A stretch of 8,415 nucleotides of DNA from Flavobacteriales bacterium (GCA_029262915.1 JAJCYN010000215.1:1-8415), one strand, 5' to 3'; numbered from the stretch's first letter, positions 1 through 6,936 are shown. Notes: generated from the sequence alone by a model not told the origin. Translations and numbers: made by a program.

Positions 1-1025
1 AGGAAGCAAAACTTAATGCGAACAAAGAGGCTAGAAAAATTGTGGTTCAAACCATACAACGAGTTGCTACAGAACAAGCAATTGAAAACTCCGTTTCTAT
101 CTTTAGAATAGAGAGTGATGAGATTAAGGGTAGAATTATAGGTAGAGAAGGTCGTAACATTAGAGCATTAGAAGCTGCAACAGGAGTAGAAGTTATTGTT
201 GATGATACACCAGAGGCAATTATTCTTTCTTGTTTTGATCCTGTTAGGAGAGAAATAGCTAGACTGGCACTACATCAACTGGTTTCTGACGGTAGAATTC
301 ACCCAGCAAGAATTGAAGAGGTTGCTAAGAAAACAAAAAAACAATTAGAAGAAGAAATATTAGAGGTTGGTAAAAGAACTACAATTGATTTGGGTATTCA
401 TGGATTACATCCAGAATTGATAAGAATGGTAGGTAGAATGAAATACCGTTCTTCATATGGTCAAAATCTATTACAGCATTCGCGTGAAGTTGCTAACTTA
501 TGTGCAACAATGGCTTCTGAATTAGGGTTGAATGCTAAGGTAGCAAAGAGAGCAGGGCTATTACACGATATAGGTAAAGTGCCAGATGATGAGCCAGAAT
601 TGCCACATGCAGTATTGGGGATGAAAATAGCAGAGAAATATAAAGAAAAACCAGATGTATGTAATGCAATTGGAGCACATCACGATGAGATAGAAATGAC
701 AACAATTATTTCTCCTATTGTTCAGGTTTGTGATGCTATTTCTGGAGCTAGACCTGGAGCTAGACGTGAGGTAATGGAGCAGTACATTAATAGGATTAAA
801 GATTTAGAAAATATTGGAATGACTTATCCTGGTGTTGAGCAAGCTTATGCAATACAAGCAGGTCGAGAATTAAGAGTTATTGTAGAGAGTGGAAAAGTAA
901 GTGATGCTGAAGCGGATACAATGTCGTTTAATTTGGCTGAAAAAATTCAAACAGAAATGACTTACCCAGGACAAGTTAAGGTTACAGTGATTAGGGAGAA
1001 GAGAGCTGTAAACTATGCGAAGTAA
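1..1025 (+). CDS. rny: Ribonuclease Y, C-terminal two thirds (5' end outside window)
   Basis: RNase Y is a membrane-anchored endoribonuclease that starts mRNA decay. The frame is open from base 3, and its first visible residues ([12 protein letters not shown]) belong to the coiled-coil linker, so the gene begins upstream. About 340 codons are seen of the roughly 520 usual for the family; the N-terminal membrane helix and most of the coiled coil are missing. A KH RNA-binding domain follows with the loop [10 protein letters not shown] (about 129-158). The HD phosphohydrolase domain has its first metal histidine in LLQHS, the His-Asp pair in LLHDIGK (bases 564-569), GAHHDE, and the aspartate of [16 protein letters not shown]. 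The end, [14 protein letters not shown] then TAA, is typical for the family and appears intact. A GTG at base 42 is an internal valine, not the start. A strong terminator follows. Family assignment is essentially certain. Confidence 0.97.
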   Translation, partial: EAKLNANKEARKIVVQTIQRVATEQAIENSVSIFRIESDEIKGRIIGREGRNIRALEAATGVEVIVDDTPEAIILSCFDPVRREIARLALHQLVSDGRIHPARIEEVAKKTKKQLEEEILEVGKRTTIDLGIHGLHPELIRMVGRMKYRSSYGQNLLQHSREVANLCATMASELGLNAKVAKRAGLLHDIGKVPDDEPELPHAVLGMKIAEKYKEKPDVCNAIGAHHDEIEMTTIISPIVQVCDAISGARPGARREVMEQYINRIKDLENIGMTYPGVEQAYAIQAGRELRVIVESGKVSDAEADTMSFNLAEKIQTEMTYPGQVKVTVIREKRAVNYAK

Positions 1026-1047
1026 ATTCATTACAGCTATTTAATAT

Positions 1048-1082
1048 AAAATTCCCATCTTTGAATAAAAGGTGGGGATTTT
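1048..1082 (+). terminator. Rho-independent terminator of rny
   Basis: A 15-base arm at 1048-1062 pairs fully with 1068-1082 (13 Watson-Crick and two G-U pairs) around the 5-base loop GAATA. The core contains CCCATC opposite GGTGGG, and a T-rich tail (ATTTTAATTT) runs to the next start codon. It lies 22 bases after the rny stop, as expected for its terminator. The unusual point is that the next gene's ATG (1088) begins only 5 bases after the hairpin. Confidence 0.85.
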
Positions 1083-1087
1083 AATTT

Positions 1088-1960
1088 ATGCAACTCAATC
1101 ACATTATAATAGGAGCAGGAAGATCTGGAACGACTAGTTTGGTGATTTATCTGCAACAACATCCTAAAGTTAATTTTTCTTCTATAAAAGAAGTAACATA
1201 CTTTTCGGTTGAAGATCATTATAAGAGAGGAGTCAATTTTTTGCACTCTTTTTTTAGTGGAAAAAAGAGAATGTTAAATGCTACCTCAGATACTTATTTG
1301 TTAATGGATAAAAATGCTCCAAAACGTGTAGCTAATTATAATCCTGATATAAAAATCACAGTAATTTTAAGAGAACCTGCTGCAAGGGCACATTCTAATT
1401 ATAATTTTTCAGTTAATCATGGCTATATAGATAAATCAATTTCATTAATGGAGAGTCAAAAATTAGAAGAAGAAGTGCTAACTAATGGTGATATTATTAA
1501 ACAAAACAATCACTGTAACTTTTATGGAAGCTTATATCATTTACATTTAACGAATTGGTTGTCCTATTTTAAAAGAGAACAACTCTTTATTTGTACAATC
1601 GATCAGTTAAAGAATAATCCTCAAGAATTGATGAACTCTTATTTTGATTTTCTAGGATTGGATAAAATTGAGATTGAGAAGTTGTTAGCTAAAAATGAAG
1701 CTGCTGGTGTTAAAAACAAAACCTTAAATAAGTTCTTAGTTAATAGGGATCACCCTATAAGAAGGTTAATTAGTAAACCACTTCAGATTTCTTTTTTGAG
1801 AAACATAGTATTGAATTCAAATGTAGTAGAGAAAATCAAAAACAAGAATAAAGAAGAAATGGGTTATAGAATACTGACCGCTGAAGAAAAAGCATTTTGT
1901 AATGATTATTTCAAAGAAGATCTCACTAAACTAAAAGAAGAGTTTGGAATAGAGTTTTGA
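1088..1960 (+). CDS. PAPS-dependent sulfotransferase family protein
   Basis: This 290-residue protein has the two signature sites of PAPS-dependent sulfotransferases, which move a sulfuryl group from PAPS to a hydroxyl or amino group. The 5'-phosphosulfate loop is GAGRSGTTSL (residues 9-18). The 3'-phosphate site is ILREPAARAHSNY, with Arg95 and Ser103 at the classical eight-residue spacing. KEVTYF (34-39) sits where heparan-type sulfotransferases have KE-x-HFF, so Glu35 may be the catalytic base. No signal peptide or membrane helix is seen, so it is probably cytoplasmic. The start is fixed because the PAPS loop begins at residue 9 and the next Met is residue 62. No Shine-Dalgarno is visible, and the rny terminator lies directly upstream. 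The TGA stop abuts the convergent glsB-like stop. The acceptor (polysaccharide, lipid or small molecule) cannot be told from the sequence, and no glycan genes are adjacent. Confidence 0.88.
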   Translation: MQLNHIIIGAGRSGTTSLVIYLQQHPKVNFSSIKEVTYFSVEDHYKRGVNFLHSFFSGKKRMLNATSDTYLLMDKNAPKRVANYNPDIKITVILREPAARAHSNYNFSVNHGYIDKSISLMESQKLEEEVLTNGDIIKQNNHCNFYGSLYHLHLTNWLSYFKREQLFICTIDQLKNNPQELMNSYFDFLGLDKIEIEKLLAKNEAAGVKNKTLNKFLVNRDHPIRRLISKPLQISFLRNIVLNSNVVEKIKNKNKEEMGYRILTAEEKAFCNDYFKEDLTKLKEEFGIEF

Positions 1961-2875
1961 TTAAAAAACCAAATGCCTTTCTGTTTTTTCTGGATAAATA
2001 TCTTCAACTGTTACTAATATTCCCGTTTCTTCAACTCCACCAAATTCAGGATTAACTGCCGTTCCAAATGATTTCATTGAAGGAGATAGTTTCATATAAG
2101 TATTAATTAATGGTGGAATTCTTTCACCATGTTCTTTAAGAAAAGCATTCAATAATTTTAATCCATCATCAAAATTTTTATTGTGAATTAGTGTTCTAAT
2201 CCCTCTTAAATCGGAATCTATACTAATTGGATGAATAGGGGTGACTAAGTTTTCTGTGTCTGGGAAATAGGAATTCATGAAAAATAACAAGGCATTTCTA
2301 GCATCAATATTATACGTTGTATACATTGTTACTTTACCAAAAAAGTATTTCATTTTTGGAGTATTCATCATAATAGCACCTAAACCATCCCAAAGGTTGT
2401 CCAAAGCAAATAATCCCTTTCTAGAGTTTCTTGATTGGTAATCAGGGTGAACCCAGGATCTTCCTAATTCAATAGTATAAGGTAAATATTCTCGAATAAA
2501 CTTATCGGAAAAATTGAAGTAATGCTTAGTTGATAAAGCAATGTCTTCATTATCCTGATTCAATACTTTAGAACAATCTATAAAACGATAACCACTTGAA
2601 ATCAATTGGGCTTCTCTATCATAAACAATCAATTGGTCGTAACAGTTTTCTGAAGTATCAAAATCATCTAAATCGAATTCTTTTCCCGTTCCGCCACCAG
2701 CTTCAGAAAAAGTTAGTTCTCTTAATCGCCCAATTTCTCTTACAACATTAGGCGCGTTATGATGATTAACGATATAGATTTCATTATCTAGTTTGTTTGT
2801 TTTTCTAATGAAAGTATTTTCATTGAGTTCTTTCTCAATAAGTTGAATACCAACAGGTAAAATAGTATTAGTCAT
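1961..2875 (-). CDS. glsB: GNAT-type N-acyltransferase, glycine/ornithine lipid synthesis (GlsB/OlsB-like)
   Basis: This 304-residue protein resembles the GNAT-fold acyltransferases of the OlsB/GlsB and 'putative hemolysin' group, which attach a 3-hydroxyacyl chain from acyl-ACP to the amino group of an amino acid. Visible family features are REIGRLRELTFSEAGGGTG (an N-terminal GNAT helix and strand), YRFIDCSKV, TIELGRSWVHPDYQSRNSRKG (the acyl-donor region) and KYFFGKVTMYTTYN. In Bacteroides thetaiotaomicron the corresponding pair, GlsB then GlsA, makes glycine lipids; flavobacteria also make glycine- and serine-glycine lipids. ATG start at 2875-2873, only 4 bases after the glsA-like stop, so the two are almost certainly co-transcribed and possibly translationally coupled. 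TAA stop directly abuts the convergent sulfotransferase stop. The family is fairly sure; glycine rather than ornithine as substrate is inferred from the phylum. Confidence 0.82.
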   Translation of the reverse strand: MTNTILPVGIQLIEKELNENTFIRKTNKLDNEIYIVNHHNAPNVVREIGRLRELTFSEAGGGTGKEFDLDDFDTSENCYDQLIVYDREAQLISSGYRFIDCSKVLNQDNEDIALSTKHYFNFSDKFIREYLPYTIELGRSWVHPDYQSRNSRKGLFALDNLWDGLGAIMMNTPKMKYFFGKVTMYTTYNIDARNALLFFMNSYFPDTENLVTPIHPISIDSDLRGIRTLIHNKNFDDGLKLLNAFLKEHGERIPPLINTYMKLSPSMKSFGTAVNPEFGGVEETGILVTVEDIYPEKTERHLVF

Positions 2876-2879
2876 TTAG

Positions 2880-3701
2880 TTAATGTTTGTCGCTGTTCAT
2901 TGAATGAACCTTGTTTTCCATCCATTTTGCCCATTCTCTATCAGATTTTGAACCGTCAAAAAACGATGAAGAGATAGGCTTACCAAAAATGATATCTAAG
3001 GTCTTGTTTTTTTGCTTAAATGATTCATCTGATAAATATAACATTTCTAGGTTAGCTTTTATACCTAATTTCTTTCTTAGATTCGATAATCGATAAAAAA
3101 AGTTAGATAAGCTACCTCCCACAAAAACAGGAATAATATCTTTATTGTGTTTTTTTGCTCGAGTTATAAAGGTTTTTTTCCATTCTAAATCTGCTATTTT
3201 CCCTTTTGTTCTTCTGCTCACTAAACCTGCTGGAAAAACAAATACAGCTTTATCTGAAGCAAATAATTCATCAATCAATTGCAGTGAGTCTTTGGTGTTA
3301 CCACCGTGTTTGTTAACTCCAGCAAATATTCCTCTTAGGTTTTTTAAGTTTAATAAAATATCGTTGACAATAAATTTTACATCTTTTCTATATGGTTCAA
3401 TTACTGTAACTAAAGCCATTGCATCCATTCCTCCTAAAGGATGATTCGAAGCAAAAATAAATCCCCCTTCTGATGGAATATTTTCTAGTCCTTTTACATT
3501 TGCTTTAATGTTAAATCGTTTAATCAATGCATTACAAAACTCATAATCATAGATGTCTTTAAAATCATCTAAAACCTCATTTACTTCATCCTGATGAACA
3601 ATTCGTTTTAAATAGTTAACGATAAATTTGGGTAAAATTTTAAGGAGTTTGGGATTTTTTTCCTTAATTACTTTTTCTATATCAATGAATTTTTCTTGCA
3701 A
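2880..3701 (-). CDS. glsA: PlsC-like O-acyltransferase, glycine/ornithine lipid synthesis (GlsA-like)
   Basis: This 273-residue protein belongs to the lysophospholipid acyltransferase superfamily. In the Bacteroides system GlsA adds the second, ester-linked acyl chain to the N-acylated glycine made by GlsB. Seen: GLENIPSEGGFIFASNHPLGGMD (active-site block, His87 and Asp93), a NKHGG segment, and FVFPAGLVSRR in the position of the PlsC FPEGTRS motif, then PVFVGG. The His-to-Asp spacing is one residue longer than the canonical HX4D. No ATG exists before the active site, so the start is TTG at 3701-3699, supported by an AAGGA Shine-Dalgarno at 3713-3709 with a 7-base spacer. A GlsB-like gene follows after 4 bases. 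Alternative: a PlsC homologue of glycerophospholipid synthesis, but the GNAT partner argues for aminolipids. Confidence 0.8.
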   Translation of the reverse strand: MQEKFIDIEKVIKEKNPKLLKILPKFIVNYLKRIVHQDEVNEVLDDFKDIYDYEFCNALIKRFNIKANVKGLENIPSEGGFIFASNHPLGGMDAMALVTVIEPYRKDVKFIVNDILLNLKNLRGIFAGVNKHGGNTKDSLQLIDELFASDKAVFVFPAGLVSRRTKGKIADLEWKKTFITRAKKHNKDIIPVFVGGSLSNFFYRLSNLRKKLGIKANLEMLYLSDESFKQKNKTLDIIFGKPISSSFFDGSKSDREWAKWMENKVHSMNSDKH

Positions 3702-3708
3702 AAGAAAT

Positions 3709-3713
3709 TCCTT
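3709..3713 (-). promoter_or_regulatory. Shine-Dalgarno (AAGGA) deciding the TTG start of the glsA-like gene
   Basis: On the minus strand an A-rich run ending in AAGGA stands 7 bases before the TTG at 3701-3699. The other genes here that I checked lack a clear Shine-Dalgarno, as is common in Bacteroidota, so this one is informative. The frame is closed by a TAA at 3731-3729, leaving no room for an upstream ATG. Confidence 0.55.
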
Positions 3714-3730
3714 TTTTGTACTGCGAAATT

Positions 3731-3757
3731 AAAAAACTTTAATAAAGATACGCGTAT
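3731..3757 (-). terminator. Possible weak hairpin with T-run after the DUF1579-like gene
   Basis: In the gap between the DUF1579-like gene and the glsA-like gene, the minus strand shows the 10-bp palindrome ATACGCGTAT (3757-3748), then a short CTTT/AAAG stem and a run of six T. The stem is short and AT-rich, so this is a weak candidate. If real, it would separate the lipid pair from the genes upstream. Confidence 0.25.
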
Positions 3758-3760
3758 AAT

Positions 3761-4258
3761 TTATGGTACTTTAGTATAATTGATACGCCAATTGAGTTTC
3801 CAAGTTTTTCCTCCATCTTTAGTACTTTCCCAGTCCCATATAAATTTTGTAGGAGTAATATCATAAAAGACCATTCGCTGTATTACAATGTTATCATTAA
3901 CTTTTTTTGGCAAGGTTTTAAATATGCGTTTATTTCCATTAATTTCACCAATAAAATTATAGTATCCTCCTTGGTTGTCGGCCCATGCTTGGTGCCATGT
4001 CTTAGTTTTTGTATTATAAACAGAAATACTCGTTCCCTTAAAACCTGTACTTGGATTTTCAAAATTTTCTTTAATAACCTTCGCATCTAATGTTTTTGTA
4101 ATAATATTGGTGCCTTTTATTATAGTACTATCTTTTCCAATCCACTCTAAACTCCAATTACCAACCCAAAAATCAAAAGCATTTTCCTGGTTGCTTGTGT
4201 CTTGGCTAAAAATAGTTGCAGTAATAAATAATGAAATACTTAGTGTAAGGCTCTTCAT
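3761..4258 (-). CDS. Secreted DUF1579-like protein of unknown function
   Basis: This 165-residue protein has a Sec-type signal peptide: MK, a hydrophobic stretch to about residue 17, then FSQ, with likely cleavage near residues 18-19. There is no lipobox cysteine, so it should be a soluble exported protein rather than a lipoprotein. The mature part begins with AFDFWVGNWSLEW and contains GTNIITKTL, IKENFEN, GFKGTSISVYN, WHQAWADNQGGYY and FIWDWESTKDGGKTW. This pattern of aromatic residues matches DUF1579-type predicted beta-barrel proteins, whose function is unknown. ATG start at 4258-4256, TAA stop at 3763-3761. It lies 25 bases after pbpC and 59 before the glsA-like gene on the same strand, so it may be a distal gene of the pbpC transcript. 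No catalytic residues can be proposed. Confidence 0.8.
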   Translation of the reverse strand: MKSLTLSISLFITATIFSQDTSNQENAFDFWVGNWSLEWIGKDSTIIKGTNIITKTLDAKVIKENFENPSTGFKGTSISVYNTKTKTWHQAWADNQGGYYNFIGEINGNKRIFKTLPKKVNDNIVIQRMVFYDITPTKFIWDWESTKDGGKTWKLNWRINYTKVP

Positions 4259-4283
4259 AAACGTTGGTTTTTTCTAAAGTTAA

Positions 4284-6584
4284 TCAATTTCTTCCTACTA
4301 TAGAAAATTTGCGAGTAATAGAATTTCCTAATTCATCTACTAAAGTAAGTGTGTGTTCTCCTTCAGCTATGTTTAATCCTTTTTCATGTATACTATTTGT
4401 TGAACCGATGTATGAGTTATCAATGTGCCAAAAGATGATTGAGCTTTGTTTTCTATGGGCAGCTTCAAAAACTACTTTACCTTTTTTACCTGAAATTTCT
4501 AATGGAATGTAAATTTCAGCATTAGGTTCAGGGTAAATAAGCTGTAAAGGTTTAGTGTCAAAACTTTGACAGTCATTTCTGAATGGAGGAAGTTTAACAT
4601 AAGTAGGGTCGGTACTTTTGTAATACCATTCCTGAACAGGAGGCAAGACAAACCAGCTTTTGTGGAACATATTATTTATAGCCTCGCAATTACTATTTAC
4701 TCTATAACCTGAATTATCAGTGTGAATAAGGATATGGTAATTGCATGGTTCTGTCTTTAGGCCACTTTCTTGTACAAAAACAGAATCAACTGGTTCGCAA
4801 ATATCTGTAGCTCTCATTCCACTTTTTCTACAAATAGAAACTTTAGCTAGTTCATCATAAGGAGGAGTAAACCATTTGTTGTTGGGTAATAAATCAAAAA
4901 TATCGAATAGAATAGGAGCTGCAGCTCCTATTCCTGTCAATCCAGGTCTGCCTTCTCCATCAGCATTGCCAACCCAAACACCAACAACATATTTTGAAGT
5001 GGTACCAATTGCCCAGGCATCTCTAAAACCAAAACTTGTTCCTGTTTTCCAAGCTACTTTATTGTTACCTGAAAAATATTTCCAATTGGCGTCTTCTTGC
5101 GGACGGTTTACTTCTAATAATGCCTGATAAGTAAGGTAAATTGAGGCAGCACTCAAATTATTAAAATCTTCTATTTTTTCTTTTAGAGGCTCTGTTTTTG
5201 CTAAATAATTATGAGAATGATAATCGTTAAGGTTGTATTTACCATTATACCTTTCAAAATGATTTAAGGTTCTTGAAAAGTTGGTAAAAACATTGGTAAT
5301 GTCCCATAACGAACTTTCCGCACCACCTAAAATAATGGTTAACCCATAATGATTGGCAGGTTTATTAATGTCAGAAAGTTTTAATTTTTGTAAACGATGA
5401 TGAAATTTTTGTAAACCATAATCTTGTAACATTTTTATGATTGGGACATTTAACGAACGAGATAATGCTTTTTTGGCAGGAACAACTCCTGTATATTTTA
5501 AATTGTAATTTTTTGGAGTGTATCCCGCAATTTTCGTGGGAACATCACTAATCAATGTATTAGGTAAAATTTCACCATCACTCAACATAGCAGCATACAA
5601 AAATGGCTTTAAAATACTACCAGTACTTCGTGGTGCTTGAATAACATCAACCTCATTTCCATGTTTTTTACTTCCAGAAGTGTTGCCAACATACGCCAAT
5701 ACATTTCCAGTTTCAACTTCTATAATAATAGCGGCCGCATTGTGTACTTCATTAAACTTGAGCTGATAGTTGTGTTTTTTAATAATATCATTTGTTTTTT
5801 CTTGGAGAAACCGATCTAAAGTTGTTTTTATAAGTTCACCTTTATGGTCTTTAATAATTTGATTGTGCAAGTGAGTGGCGATATTGGGTAATCTCAATGG
5901 TTTTTGAGGTAAGGGTTCTTCTTTTGATATTTCACAAGTTAACGAATCAATAATGTTTTTATGATACAATTTATCTAATAATTGGTTTCTTTTGACCAGA
6001 AGCTTTTCGTGATTTTTTCCTGGAAAAATTAAAGAAGGAGCATTAGGTAAAACAGCTAAAGTTGCATTTTCTGCCCAAGATAGTTTGTTGGCATTTCGCC
6101 CATAATAACGCCAAGCTGCAGCATCTAAACCAACCACATTTCCGCCAAAAGGAGCGTTAGATGCATAGAAAGAAAGTATTTTATCTTTGGAATAAGCTAC
6201 TTCTAAACGAGTAGCCATTGCCATTTCTATTATTTTTTCTAAGAATGTTCTTCTTTGTCCTTTTCTGGATAACCTAATAGTTTGCATAGTTATGGTGCTA
6301 CCTCCACTAACTACTCTTCCTGCTTTAATGTTTAAATATGCTGCTCTTGCTGTTGCTAATAAATCAACTCCAGGGTGGTAGTGAAAATTTTTATCTTCAA
6401 ACTGAATAATGGCTTCCCTAAATTTGTAAGGAATGCTATCGTTGTGCGGAAAACGCCATTGGCCATCTGTGGCAATTCGAGCACCAATTAAGTTGCCTTC
6501 ATTGTCTTCTATAACAGAACAGGTAGGCGTATCAAATAATTTTGAAGGAAGAATAAATGTATAAATAAATAATAGAATGGCCAA
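4284..6584 (-). CDS. pbpC: Penicillin-binding protein 1C (bifunctional glycosyltransferase/transpeptidase)
   Basis: PBP1C is a class A-type peptidoglycan synthase anchored in the inner membrane. Numbered from TTG 6584, the GT51 glycosyltransferase domain has the catalytic Glu63 in QFEDKNFHYHPGVD and the second motif GGSTITMQ (94-101). The transpeptidase domain has SILK (Ser323, Lys326), SLN (Ser377, Asn379) and KTGT (513-516), so both activities look intact. A cysteine-containing linker (CRKSGMRATDIC) and a C-terminal BiPBP_C-type domain (about 690-766) distinguish PBP1C from PBP1A. The stop is TGA. The start is doubtful: TTG 6584 falls inside the membrane helix, whereas the frame stays open to a TGA at 6641-6639 and upstream codons encode a convincing basic tail (VQHIKKHKIKYGI). 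Initiation at ATC 6635 or ATA 6626 is therefore possible. The alpha-2-macroglobulin gene often paired with pbpC is absent here. Confidence 0.95.
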   Translation of the reverse strand: MAILLFIYTFILPSKLFDTPTCSVIEDNEGNLIGARIATDGQWRFPHNDSIPYKFREAIIQFEDKNFHYHPGVDLLATARAAYLNIKAGRVVSGGSTITMQTIRLSRKGQRRTFLEKIIEMAMATRLEVAYSKDKILSFYASNAPFGGNVVGLDAAAWRYYGRNANKLSWAENATLAVLPNAPSLIFPGKNHEKLLVKRNQLLDKLYHKNIIDSLTCEISKEEPLPQKPLRLPNIATHLHNQIIKDHKGELIKTTLDRFLQEKTNDIIKKHNYQLKFNEVHNAAAIIIEVETGNVLAYVGNTSGSKKHGNEVDVIQAPRSTGSILKPFLYAAMLSDGEILPNTLISDVPTKIAGYTPKNYNLKYTGVVPAKKALSRSLNVPIIKMLQDYGLQKFHHRLQKLKLSDINKPANHYGLTIILGGAESSLWDITNVFTNFSRTLNHFERYNGKYNLNDYHSHNYLAKTEPLKEKIEDFNNLSAASIYLTYQALLEVNRPQEDANWKYFSGNNKVAWKTGTSFGFRDAWAIGTTSKYVVGVWVGNADGEGRPGLTGIGAAAPILFDIFDLLPNNKWFTPPYDELAKVSICRKSGMRATDICEPVDSVFVQESGLKTEPCNYHILIHTDNSGYRVNSNCEAINNMFHKSWFVLPPVQEWYYKSTDPTYVKLPPFRNDCQSFDTKPLQLIYPEPNAEIYIPLEISGKKGKVVFEAAHRKQSSIIFWHIDNSYIGSTNSIHEKGLNIAEGEHTLTLVDELGNSITRKFSIVGRN
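4910..4933. repeat. 24-bp perfect palindrome inside pbpC
   Basis: The half-site GAATAGGAGCTG (4910-4921) is followed immediately by its exact reverse complement (4922-4933). It falls in the pbpC segment encoding GIGAAAPI, just after KTGT in the transpeptidase domain. As RNA it could fold into a 10-bp stem with a 4-base loop. No function is known. Confidence 0.9.
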
Positions 6585-6639
6585 TATTCCATACTTGATT
6601 TTATGTTTTTTGATATGTTGAACTATTTTATTGATAGTT

Positions 6640-6647
6640 CAAAAATA
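6640..6647 (-). promoter_or_regulatory. Possible -7 element (TATTTTTG) ahead of pbpC
   Basis: On the minus strand TATTTTTG (6647-6640) matches the Bacteroidota -7 consensus TAnnTTTG exactly. No TTG-like -33 box lies 19-21 bases upstream, and the region is AT-rich, so chance is a serious alternative. If used, transcription would start near 6633. That leaves about 50 bases before TTG 6584, or a nearly leaderless message for an upstream start. Confidence 0.3.
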
Positions 6648-6653
6648 GAGATT

Positions 6654-6890
6654 TTATACTCTGGCGTGAGATCCATCACAGATGGCACCTTTACTTGAAT
6701 GTTTACACCCACACCAAGGAACTTTAGTATCCTCCTCTAAATCAACAATTTCAGGTCTAAAGTCTGAGCCGCTATGTGAACCATCACAAAAAGGATCTTT
6801 TTTACTTTCTCCACAAGTACAATACGCATATTTACCTGCTTTCATATCCATTACATAAGGATGTTTTTGAACAATTTTTGGTTCTGCCAT
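6654..6890 (-). CDS. Double CDGSH iron-sulfur domain protein
   Basis: This 78-residue protein carries two CDGSH domains, each expected to bind a [2Fe-2S] cluster through three cysteines and one histidine. Domain 1 fits CxCx2Sx3PxCDGSH exactly: Cys24, Cys26, Cys35, His39. Domain 2 is the same except that alanine (Ala69) replaces the proline: Cys60, Cys62, Cys71, His75. There is no signal peptide or membrane helix, so it should be cytoplasmic. Family roles are electron transfer, redox sensing or cluster transfer; the exact role here is unknown. ATG start at 6890-6888, TAA stop at 6656-6654. It lies 46 bases downstream of lolD and directly upstream of pbpC, in the same reading frame as pbpC. Co-transcription with lolD is possible, with no obvious functional link. 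Confidence 0.92.
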   Translation of the reverse strand: MAEPKIVQKHPYVMDMKAGKYAYCTCGESKKDPFCDGSHSGSDFRPEIVDLEEDTKVPWCGCKHSSKGAICDGSHARV

Positions 6891-6936
6891 TTTTTTAGTT
6901 TTAAAATTGAAAGTTTATAAAGTTAAAAAGTTATTT

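Noticed and set aside
742..765. Tandem 12-bp duplication in rny (CTGGAGCTAGAC twice)
   Set aside because: It encodes the SGARPGAR part of a motif conserved in RNase Y, so it reflects protein conservation with identical codons rather than a new repeat.
1037..1246. Minus-strand open frame of 69 codons
   Set aside because: It overlaps the rny terminator and the PAPS-binding region of the sulfotransferase and shows no family features.
2911..3444. Open frames on the plus strand (2911-3096 and 3145-3444)
   Set aside because: They are antisense to the glsA-like gene, resemble no protein family and have skewed composition.
3883..4086. Second minus-strand frame within the DUF1579-like gene
   Set aside because: It is an alternate frame of the DUF1579-like coding region with no signal peptide or recognisable motif.
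4876..5127. Plus-strand open frame of 83 codons
   Set aside because: It is the antisense shadow of the pbpC transpeptidase region, whose motifs are intact on the minus strand.
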